From positions 1-55,359 of the forward strand of contig CAIRNV010000038.1 in the NCBI GenBank assembly GCA_903880005.1: a DNA stretch of 55,359 bases, read 5' to 3'. This stretch comes from an uncultured Verrucomicrobiota bacterium. Its GTDB lineage: Bacteria; Verrucomicrobiota; Verrucomicrobiia; Limisphaerales; UBA9464. Under the pieces are notes generated by a model. The model did not search any database and was not told where the DNA came from. It was given only the letters and a program-made list of their open reading frames with translations. Positions within the stretch are counted from its first letter, which is position 1. Every line of letters begins with the position of its first letter. Below, in pieces: positions 49,063 through 55,359 of the stretch. A program made the translations under genes and the position numbers.

Positions 49063-49554
49063 TCAGCCGGCCTGGGCTGGCCGCCGAGCCATCCACCGCA
49101 ACGCCCAGCCCGTGCCGAGTGCGTAAACGAGCACGCTCTGGGCATACCCGAGCGGGTCGATGGACCCTGCCTGCGGATGCGAAGGCGCAAGATACGGCGC
49201 GATGGAGCCCCAGGCCAACAGCGCCGAACCCCAGCTCAACCCACTGGCGAGCGGCCATAGCCGGGACGATTCAGTTGGGAGGGAAGTGATTGCGAAGCAG
49301 ATGCTTGCGCAAGCCGAGGAGTGAGCGAGACGCGGGCCGGTGCGAGGCCCGTAACGAGCGAACGACGAAGGATTTGCGGAAGCAGATCGAGCAAGCACGA
49401 CCGATCCAACTGAATCGTCCCGGCTTAGCCACCAACCGCGAAAACGACCGGCCGCGAGCAAGGCGGCCTGGCAAAAACCCAGGCAAAGGCCCATCACGAC
49501 ATAGGTGAACCAGGCCAACGCCATCGAAAGCACGAACCCAAGTCCCGTGGCCAC
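49063..49554 (-). CDS. Small membrane protein with in-frame 165-bp repeat
   Basis: This 163-residue protein starts at GTG 49554, 13 bp after the Gfo/Idh gene on the same strand. Residues 1-38 form a membrane helix (VLSMALAWFTYVVMGLCLGF, then CQAALLAAG). Residues about 44-99 are encoded by a full repeat copy read through without a stop (SRDDSVGSVVLARSASANPS and onward). Two further hydrophobic segments follow (GLSWGSALLAWGSIAPYL and AQSVLVYALGTGWALRWMA). Without the repeat and one flank triplet the frame is intact and leaves about 107 residues. The host family is not recognised. Either the insert is tolerated as a surface loop or the gene is inactive. Confidence 0.6.
   Translation of the reverse strand: MATGLGFVLSMALAWFTYVVMGLCLGFCQAALLAAGRFRGWWLSRDDSVGSVVLARSASANPSSFARYGPRTGPRLAHSSACASICFAITSLPTESSRLWPLASGLSWGSALLAWGSIAPYLAPSHPQAGSIDPLGYAQSVLVYALGTGWALRWMARRPAQAG
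49257..49427 (-). repeat. 165-bp TIR repeat, full copy 4 (inside a gene)
   Basis: The core is 49260-49424. The arms are a perfect 19-bp inverted repeat, GCCGGGACGATTCAGTTGG. The flanks read TAA and TAT on the minus strand, one mismatch from a TNA duplication. Orientation is opposite to copies 1-3. Core plus one triplet is 168 bp, so the reading frame of the host membrane protein is kept. Confidence 0.92.
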
Positions 49555-49567
49555 CGGCCCCGCCCCC

Positions 49568-50932
49568 TTACACCTTGCTCGGCGTGGGATGCACCCACGG
49601 CGCGCGATAGGGCCGCGCGAGGAGCTTGTTGGCCTCCTTGTCCCCGACGACCTCGTGCTTGACCGGGTCCCAGCGAAGCGAACGACCGAGCTTCATGGAC
49701 AGGTTGGCCAGGATGCAGGACGCGGTGGAGATGTGGCCCTCCTCGATGTCGGCGACGGGCCGTGAGCGGGACTCAACGCACTCAAGGAGGTTCTTCATGT
49801 GGCCGCGGATGGCCGGGGCGACGTGCCGCTCGAGATCCTTCTCGTCGCGGTCCTCGGGGTAGAGGTCCAGCTCCATCACCTGGTCCTTGTGCTCCGGCTT
49901 GCCGCCGTCGCGCGGGATGAAGTCGTAGCTGAACACGCTCGCCTTCAAGGTCCCCTTCTCCCCGTAGAACGTGGCGGACCAAGGATACTTCGGGTCCGGC
50001 GTCTCACCCCACGTGCGGTGCGTCCAGACGACCTTCACGTCGTTGAAGTCGAAGGTGGCCGTCTGCGTGTCCGTGATGTTCGCGCGGGCGGCCTTGTCCA
50101 CGAGGATGCCGCCGGACGACGCCACGGAAACCGGCCATCCAAGGCCCATCATCCACCGCACCATGTCGAGCATGTGGATGCACATGTCGCCCACGATCCC
50201 GTTGCCGTACTCCATGAACGCGCGCCAACCCCGGGGATGGGCGATCTTGTTGTAAGGGCGCATCGGCGCGGGCCCCGTCCACATGTCCCAGTCCAGGTAG
50301 TCGGGCGGGGCCGTGTCCGGAGCGGTGGCGAGGGTGTCGCGGTTGCGCATGTGCCAGTAGCAGCAGACCTCGACGTAGGCGATCTTGCCCAGGCGCCCTT
50401 CCTTGATGAAGCGGTCCCGCGCCTCGATGAGGTGGGGGGTCGAACGGCGTTGGGTGCCCACCTGGACGACGCGTCCGTGCTTGCGCGCGGCGGCGAGCAT
50501 CGACTGGCTTTCCACCACGTCCACGCCCGTCGGCTTCTGCACGTAGATGTCCGCGCCCGCCTTGCACGCCTCGATCACGGGCAACGCATGCCAATGATCC
50601 GGCGTCCCGATCACCACGACCTCCAGATCCTTCTCCGCCAGCATCTTCCGGTAGTCCGAGTAAAGACGGGGGCGTTTCCCCGACTTTTGCCGCGATGCCA
50701 CGATGCCCGCCGCGCCCTCCAGCATCTGCTTGTCCACGTCGCACAACGACACCACCTCGACCGGGGCGACCTGGATCATGCGCAGCAGGTCCGCCTTGCC
50801 GTACCAACCCGTGCCGATGAGCCCCACGCGCCGGGGCTTGGGCTCGATGGCGAAAGTGGTGGGGACGTAGGTCGCGGCGGCGGTCGCGGCGAGCGCGGCG
50901 GAACCCTGCTGGAGGAACGTGCGGCGTGTCAT
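49568..50932 (-). CDS. Tat-exported Gfo/Idh/MocA oxidoreductase
   Basis: This 454-residue protein has a twin-arginine leader (MTRRTFLQQGSAALAATAAA). The Rossmann NAD(P) site is RRVGLIGTGWYGKADLLRMI, followed by VIGTPDHWHALPVIEACKAG and DIYVQKPTG (EKP-like motif with Gln for Glu). The C-terminal domain includes GIVGDMCIHMLDMVRWMMGL with the substrate-binding Asp/His region. Exported members are abundant in Verrucomicrobiota and Planctomycetota and act on sugars or sugar acids; some carry tightly bound cofactor. The start 50932 fits the leader. It is followed at 13 bp by the repeat-bearing membrane protein gene. Confidence 0.93.
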   Translation of the reverse strand: MTRRTFLQQGSAALAATAAATYVPTTFAIEPKPRRVGLIGTGWYGKADLLRMIQVAPVEVVSLCDVDKQMLEGAAGIVASRQKSGKRPRLYSDYRKMLAEKDLEVVVIGTPDHWHALPVIEACKAGADIYVQKPTGVDVVESQSMLAAARKHGRVVQVGTQRRSTPHLIEARDRFIKEGRLGKIAYVEVCCYWHMRNRDTLATAPDTAPPDYLDWDMWTGPAPMRPYNKIAHPRGWRAFMEYGNGIVGDMCIHMLDMVRWMMGLGWPVSVASSGGILVDKAARANITDTQTATFDFNDVKVVWTHRTWGETPDPKYPWSATFYGEKGTLKASVFSYDFIPRDGGKPEHKDQVMELDLYPEDRDEKDLERHVAPAIRGHMKNLLECVESRSRPVADIEEGHISTASCILANLSMKLGRSLRWDPVKHEVVGDKEANKLLARPYRAPWVHPTPSKV

Positions 50933-51143
50933 GCCTTCTCCCTATCCGGCACGGCCCGGTGCGGAAAGCGCAAACTCCCGGCCGGCCGACGAAGGCCTTG
51001 CGCATGGGATCCAGCCAGCGCCACCGACCCGATCGGCGGTGGATTCATTCGCGTGAGCGGCCGAAACAACGATTGCGACCCGTGCCAGACTTTGGTGCCA
51101 TGCCCACGGGCCTCGTGAGATGCCTTGCGACCCCATCCGAACC

Positions 51144-51323
51144 ATGAAGAAAAAACCCTCCAAGACCACGCCCAAGAAGACCTCCAACAAGAGGAAGCCA
51201 ACCCAGGCCAAGGCTGGAACCCCCAAGCCGCCGAAGGAATCCACGGCGAGCCGGAGCGCCAGCCTGTCCGGTGGTCCCGGCATCCGGGACGGTCGTGGCT
51301 CCGACAACCCCGCCAATCCGTAG
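51144..51323 (+). CDS. Small Lys/Pro/Thr-rich basic protein
   Basis: This predicted 59-residue protein starts MKKKPSKTTPKKTSNKRKPT and continues with Pro/Lys and Ser-rich sequence, ending GRGSDNPANP. It is very basic and probably unstructured, like small nucleic-acid-binding or histone H1-like tails. No clear ribosome site precedes ATG 51144. The biased composition supports coding but could be chance. Confidence 0.4.
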   Translation: MKKKPSKTTPKKTSNKRKPTQAKAGTPKPPKESTASRSASLSGGPGIRDGRGSDNPANP

Positions 51324-51335
51324 CAACTCGGCCGA

Positions 51336-51435
51336 GCCGGGGCGAGGCCGTCGGATCGGTCGTCCTGCGCTCGTTGTCCCACGCCTGCGGGTCACCTGCG
51401 GGCCGCCTCGCTCCCTTCTTGGCTCGGAGGGGAAC
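51336..51435 (+). repeat. Decayed copy of the 165-bp repeat
   Basis: GCCGGGGCGAGGCCGTCGG followed by ATCGGTCGTCCTGCGCTCG matches the left end of the full element with substitutions. CGGGCCGCCTCGCTCCCTTC resembles the later middle part. No clear right arm remains. A further weak match lies near 51010-51050. Confidence 0.5.
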
Positions 51436-51542
51436 CCGCCGCGTCATCCCTGTTCTCCCCTGGGCATCTTCCCGTCGCAGTTGGAATGTTGCTCGCCACG
51501 GAAGGGGCCAAGGATGAACCCTTAACGGGCTGGCACGAGCGT

Positions 51543-52262
51543 ATGAATCGCCATCCGAAGGGTCAGGCTGCGGAGCAAGGATTGGAATCCCCGCGTTCCC
51601 GGGCAGGGGGCACGGGGTCGTGGTGGCCTTTTTTCCTGGGTGCGTTGGCGTTGGCGGCGGCGCTTCACTGGGATGACACCCTGTGGGAGTTGCGCGGCGG
51701 CCAGTCGTCCGGCGCCCGCCACGTGGCCGCCCAGTGGATCAGCGCGTCGGCCAACGGCGGGGTCCTGATCCCCATCGCCGCCGTTGTTGTGGGGTGGCTG
51801 GCCTGGCGTGGTCCGCGCCCGGCCGCGCGCTGGTTGCTCGCCATGACGCTTGCGGGCTCCATCGCCGGCCTGTCCGGCACCCTCCTACGTTCCGCCATTG
51901 GAAGGGCGCGGCCCTTGTCACCCGTGTGCCAAGGGTGGCATGGCCCGCGCGTGGACGGCCAATGGGTGATCGGGCGCCATGCCTACGGGGCATTCCCATC
52001 GGGCCACACGTCGTTGGCCGCCGGCTTCGGTGCCTTTTGGTTCCTTCATCGTCGTCGATGGGGACTCCTTGGGCTCGGGTATGCCGTCGCCGTCGGGTGG
52101 TCCCGGGTGGAACTCGGCGCGCACCGCCCATCGGATGTCATGGCCGGGCTCCTCGTCGGACCCGCCGTGGCGCTCCTGGTCGGGCCTCCCCTTCTGGCTC
52201 GCGCCCGGGGATGGCTCCCTGACAAGCCGGTGGACGGCGACGCCCTGACTGTTCCAACCTGA
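51543..52262 (+). CDS. PAP2-family membrane phosphatase
   Basis: This 239-residue protein has about six membrane helices and the complete acid-phosphatase signature: RSAIGRARP (KX6RP type), FPSGHTSLAAGFG and SRVELGAHRPSDV (SRX5HX3D). Such enzymes remove phosphate from lipid phosphates, including undecaprenyl diphosphate, at the outer face of the membrane. ATG 51543 is the likely start; 51486 is possible but adds a polar lead. It precedes rsfS by 6 bp on the same strand, suggesting co-transcription. Confidence 0.9.
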   Translation: MNRHPKGQAAEQGLESPRSRAGGTGSWWPFFLGALALAAALHWDDTLWELRGGQSSGARHVAAQWISASANGGVLIPIAAVVVGWLAWRGPRPAARWLLAMTLAGSIAGLSGTLLRSAIGRARPLSPVCQGWHGPRVDGQWVIGRHAYGAFPSGHTSLAAGFGAFWFLHRRRWGLLGLGYAVAVGWSRVELGAHRPSDVMAGLLVGPAVALLVGPPLLARARGWLPDKPVDGDALTVPT

Positions 52263-52268
52263 CGACAC

Positions 52269-52715
52269 ATGGAATCACGCAAGCTGGCGCAATTGTGCCG
52301 GGCACTCGCCGAGGACAAGAAGGCCGAGGACATCGTCGTCCTCGACGTCCACTCCCTTTCAAGCGTCACCGACCACTTCGTCCTCGCCACAGGGACCAGC
52401 GAGCCCCACCTCCGGGCCATCGCGTCGAACATCTCCGACACCCTCGCCGTGGAGCATGGGGTCCGCCCGGTTGCGGTGGATGGCTCGCCCAAGGCCAACT
52501 GGGTGGTGCTCGACTACTTCGACGTCATCGTGCACGTCATGCGGAAGGAAACGCGGGAGAAGTTCGACCTGGAGGGTCTCTGGAGCGATGCGCCCCGCGT
52601 GCCCGCGCCCCGCGTGCCCGCGCCTCGCAAGCGAGCGCCACGAAAAGCCAAGGCCCCGGCCAAGGCCTCGCCTGACCCCGAGGGCTCCGGGCCGTCCACC
52701 GACGAAGCCTCCTGA
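52269..52715 (+). CDS. rsfS: Ribosome silencing factor RsfS (Iojap family)
   Basis: This 148-residue protein has the RsfS domain at about 3-105: [20 protein letters not shown], then [20 protein letters not shown] and [20 protein letters not shown]. It binds ribosomal protein uL14 and blocks subunit joining when nutrients are scarce. The C-terminal 40 residues form a basic Ala/Pro/Lys tail with two RVPAP repeats followed by [10 protein letters not shown], longer than in most homologues. It lies 6 bp after PAP2 and 11 bp before the GH140-like gene. Confidence 0.94.
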   Translation: MESRKLAQLCRALAEDKKAEDIVVLDVHSLSSVTDHFVLATGTSEPHLRAIASNISDTLAVEHGVRPVAVDGSPKANWVVLDYFDVIVHVMRKETREKFDLEGLWSDAPRVPAPRVPAPRKRAPRKAKAPAKASPDPEGSGPSTDEAS

Positions 52716-52726
52716 GCGGCGGCTCC

Positions 52727-54205
52727 ATGGATTTCCCGTTCAAAGATCGACATCGAACGCTTGGCTCCCCCCGCGCAGGATCGACGCGTACCCGGGTTCC
52801 ATGGCTCGCATGGGTTGCGTTCCTCCTCTTGGCCTTGGCCCCCAGTGATGCCACTGCCGCGCCGCTTCCAAGGCTCCACGTCAGCGACAACCAACGATTC
52901 CTCGTCACGGCCGACGGCCACCCGTTCTTCTGGCAAGGGGATACGGCATGGGAATTGTTCCATCGGCTCGATCGCAAGGACGCCGAGTCCTACCTGCGAA
53001 CCCGGGCGTCCCAGCGGTTCAACGTCGTCCAGGCGGTCGTGCTGGCCGAACTCGACGGCTTGTCCGAGCCCAATGCCAACGGCGACCGTCCCTTGTCGGA
53101 CAACGACCCGCTCCGCCCCGTCGAGAAGTACTTCGACCACGTCGAAGCCGTCGTGCGCATGGCCAACGACCTGGGGATATATGTCGGGCTGCTCCCGACC
53201 TGGGGCGACAAGTGGAACAAGAAGTGGGGCGTGGGCCCCGAGATCTTCAACACGAACAACGCCGCGGCCTATGGCGAATGGCTCGGTCGGCGGTTCCGGG
53301 ACGCGGGCATCGTCTGGATTGTCGGAGGCGACCGCCCCGTCGAATCCGACCACCACAAGGCCATCATTCGCTCCATGGCCCTGGGCCTGCGTCGCGGCGA
53401 CGGGGGCGCGCACCTGATCACGTTCCATCCCACCGGCGGGGCGGGCTCCTCCAAGGACTTCCACGGCGAGGCTTGGCTCGACTTCAACATGCGCCAGAAC
53501 GGCCACTCGGCGGAGCACACGGGCCGGTATAGCCTCACACGCGACGACCATGGGCGCACGCCCACCAAGCCCGTGATCGACGGGGAACCGTTGTACGAGG
53601 GCCACCCGCTGGCGTTCGATGCGGCCAAGCAAGGGCACTCGGTGGCGGCCGACGTCCGCCCTCCGTTGTATTGGGACCTCTTCGAGGGCGCCTTCGGCCA
53701 CACCTACGGGCACCACTCCGTCTGGCAGATGTGGACCCCCTCGAAGAAGCCGGTGAACGCGCCACTGATGCCTTGGGCCGAGGCGCTCCAGGAACCCGGC
53801 GCACGGCAGATGCAACACGGCCGCGCCCTGATCGAGTCCAGGCCCTTCCTCTCCCGCGTTCCAGCGCCGGAGATCATCGTCCCCGAACGCGTCGAGACCT
53901 CCGTCCCGGGCGCCGGACGGGGACGATTCGTCGCCACCCGCGACACCGAGGGCACCTACGGCATGGTGTACGTGCCCGTGGGCCGTCCCTTCACGGTCCG
54001 GCTCGACTTCCTCCGCGGCGACCGCGCCAAGGCATGGTGGTTTGATCCTCGCACCGGCAAGGCGCGGGGTGCCGGCACGTTCCCCGCGCAAGGCGAGCGC
54101 ACCTTTGCGTCGCCGACGCCCGGCGAACGAATGGACTGGGTCCTTGTGCTCGACGACCCCGGCGCCGGCTATGGCGCGCCCGGGTCGGGCGTCCGGCCTC
54201 GCTAG
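52727..54205 (+). CDS. GH140-like (DUF4038) secreted glycoside hydrolase
   Basis: This 492-residue protein has a long signal region (about 1-44, core [19 protein letters not shown]). A DUF4038 TIM-barrel follows (about 50-380): [60 protein letters not shown] and [11 protein letters not shown], which likely hold the acidic catalytic residues. A C-terminal beta domain of collagen-binding-like type (about 395-492) ends the protein. GH140 members release apiose from rhamnogalacturonan II; related ones have other substrates. It converges with the methylase gene, sharing the tetranucleotide CTAG at their stops. Confidence 0.88.
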   Translation: MDFPFKDRHRTLGSPRAGSTRTRVPWLAWVAFLLLALAPSDATAAPLPRLHVSDNQRFLVTADGHPFFWQGDTAWELFHRLDRKDAESYLRTRASQRFNVVQAVVLAELDGLSEPNANGDRPLSDNDPLRPVEKYFDHVEAVVRMANDLGIYVGLLPTWGDKWNKKWGVGPEIFNTNNAAAYGEWLGRRFRDAGIVWIVGGDRPVESDHHKAIIRSMALGLRRGDGGAHLITFHPTGGAGSSKDFHGEAWLDFNMRQNGHSAEHTGRYSLTRDDHGRTPTKPVIDGEPLYEGHPLAFDAAKQGHSVAADVRPPLYWDLFEGAFGHTYGHHSVWQMWTPSKKPVNAPLMPWAEALQEPGARQMQHGRALIESRPFLSRVPAPEIIVPERVETSVPGAGRGRFVATRDTEGTYGMVYVPVGRPFTVRLDFLRGDRAKAWWFDPRTGKARGAGTFPAQGERTFASPTPGERMDWVLVLDDPGAGYGAPGSGVRPR

Positions 54206-55359
54206 GCCGGTCCAACGGCTTGCTCGACCGTCGCGACCTCGTCCGGGCCGAGCCCGAACAACGCTTGCACCCCCGCATCAATTTGCCGGTCGGTGGCCGC
54301 CATCGCGTTCCTCAACAGGTCCCGCTCCGTCCCCTCCCTTGCGTCACGCAGCCTCGGCGCCAGGGACAGCATCTTCTCCACCCACCCCACCAACTGGTCG
54401 TGCCGCGCCTTGTCGCTGGGAATCGAAAGGTCAAGGCGGGGGATGGGAATCGAGAGCAACGCCTCCTTTTTCACCTTCGGGAACGTCTTCTTCTGGTCGT
54501 AGAAGTGGTGAAGCCAGAACCAACGCCCCGTGGAGGACAGCATGATGCCGAGGACGAACTCCAACCGCATCGAGGTCGGGACGGTGAAGAAGATATTGTA
54601 GATGGTGTTGAGTGCATAGATCCCGCCGGGGATCAGGGTGGCAACGGGCGTGCGCCCAATCTGCCGAACACCAATCCTCGGCGACTCATGGACCGCAGGG
54701 TTGCCCCCGCTCTTGATGGCCATCGGCCGGAAATCCACGAACTCGCTGCCCAAAACGAGGTCGTACCGCTGGATGTGGACGCCGTCCACGACCGGCTTGT
54801 GGGACTCCTTGTCGCGCACGGTTCCCACGAACCGGGCGCGATCGTGTGTCTGGATGCCAAAGTAGGCCGTGGCGACATCCCCCAGGGGAAAGCTTCGAGA
54901 TCGAATCTTCTCAACGACCGCCTCCGACATGCCGTCGCCCGGCAGGAGGAACTCCCTGTGCGGATGCCGCGCCCATGGGGCATGGGTGGTCTCCTGCACG
55001 GACGATTCCTCCGGAGAGACCGAGCGCTCGACCTTGATGCGGGCGTCGGGCTTGGGATTCCGGACCTTGCTGGCGATCAAGATGCAGGTGTCCACGCTGG
55101 CTCCCCGGAACACGGGGTAGAAGAAGACCCTGAGGCAGCGGACCTGCGCACCCTCGAGGATGAGGGACCGGAGACCCGCCGCATGCTTGTTCCTCAGGAA
55201 GCTGTTTGGCGTGATGAACCCAAAGGCCCCGCCCTCCTTCGCGAGGCCAATCGCCTTCTCCATGAACACCTGATACGTATCGATCTTGTAGCACGCCGAC
55301 CGATAAGCCTTGGCGAGGTAATCAAAGACAGGCCGGTCATCGATCGACTGCATCAACAC
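54202..55359 (-). CDS. Type IIG/Eco57I-like restriction-modification methylase, C-terminal part
   Basis: The window ends inside this gene, leaving at least 385 C-terminal residues. The visible part covers the last methyltransferase elements ([20 protein letters not shown] and [19 protein letters not shown]) and a TaqI-like target-recognition domain (RRYD-like [57 protein letters not shown]). The NPPY motif and any nuclease domain would lie beyond the window. This pattern fits type IIG enzymes or BREX PglX-type methylases. The stop TAG shares CTAG with the convergent GH140-like gene. Confidence 0.85.
   Translation of the reverse strand: MLMQSIDDRPVFDYLAKAYRSACYKIDTYQVFMEKAIGLAKEGGAFGFITPNSFLRNKHAAGLRSLILEGAQVRCLRVFFYPVFRGASVDTCILIASKVRNPKPDARIKVERSVSPEESSVQETTHAPWARHPHREFLLPGDGMSEAVVEKIRSRSFPLGDVATAYFGIQTHDRARFVGTVRDKESHKPVVDGVHIQRYDLVLGSEFVDFRPMAIKSGGNPAVHESPRIGVRQIGRTPVATLIPGGIYALNTIYNIFFTVPTSMRLEFVLGIMLSSTGRWFWLHHFYDQKKTFPKVKKEALLSIPIPRLDLSIPSDKARHDQLVGWVEKMLSLAPRLRDAREGTERDLLRNAMAATDRQIDAGVQALFGLGPDEVATVEQAVGPA

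Noticed and set aside
54202-55359. Assignment as a complete BREX or other defence system
   Set aside because: Only the C-terminal part of one methylase is visible and the neighbouring genes are not defence genes. The rest lies beyond the window.

Overview
The window looks like a chromosomal segment of a GC-rich member of the Verrucomicrobiota. Evidence: two operons pairing PSCyt2/PSD1 (DUF1549/DUF1553) proteins with DUF1501 proteins, a signature of the Planctomycetota-Verrucomicrobiota group; a Verrucomicrobia-style PEP-CTERM protein ending in a VPEPST-hydrophobic-RRRK tail; a GH140-like hydrolase; Tat-exported Gfo/Idh/MocA oxidoreductases; and weak Shine-Dalgarno signals with several GTG/TTG starts. 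Genus-level placement is not possible from the sequence alone. No tRNA, rRNA, CRISPR array or complete insertion sequence was recognised.

Layout. 1-1064: gene-free, with hairpin repeats and short tandem repeats. 1065-2168: Phd/PIN toxin-antitoxin pair and a frameshifted remnant. 2289-9254: sterol desaturase-like hydroxylase, chalcone isomerase-like protein and the first PSCyt2-LamG-PSD1/DUF1501 pair. 9387-13230: HARE-HTH-like protein, hisF, DUF486, hisI, a membrane protein and a WYL regulator. 13255-19804 (minus): pentahaem PA14-cytochrome, PSCyt1/PSCyt2/PSD1 protein and DUF1501 protein. 19917-21529: DUF5069, a small Cys-containing membrane protein and a LolA-like protein. 21577-30080 (minus): aerobic respiration block with cupredoxin, ctaA, ctaB, coxA, coxC, coxD-like, two small membrane proteins, coxB, a perfect hairpin-plus-T-run terminator, sco and DUF420. 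30439-35444: atypical kinase, LeuC-like dehydratase, HNH nuclease, Tm-1-like protein. 35718-43570: PEP-CTERM protein, PIG-L deacetylase/pdxJ/secreted protein run, DUF2231-PSCyt1 cytochrome, endonuclease I, small membrane protein, PfkB kinase. 43567-47935: RND efflux pump and adaptor. 48139-55359: sugar-nucleotide cytidylyltransferase, a small membrane protein carrying a repeat in frame, Gfo/Idh oxidoreductase, PAP2 phosphatase, rsfS, GH140-like hydrolase and a restriction-modification methylase cut by the window end.

The genes describe an aerobe with an A1-type haem-copper oxidase assembled with its own haem A synthases and copper chaperone, surrounded by secreted c-type cytochrome proteins of unknown substrate.

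The most interesting structure is a repeat family with four full copies (cores 10707-10871, 30267-30431, 32878-33042, 49260-49424), each exactly 165 bp. Each has 19-bp terminal inverted repeats and is flanked by 3-bp TNA direct repeats (perfect at three, one mismatch at the fourth). The two arms vary together between copies. A 165-bp core plus a 3-bp duplication adds 168 bp, or 56 codons, and one copy lies in frame inside a predicted membrane protein gene (49063-49554). Several other copies and remnants touch or directly follow stop codons. It resembles a MITE that behaves like the Rickettsia palindromic elements. Shorter and decayed derivatives are scattered through the window.
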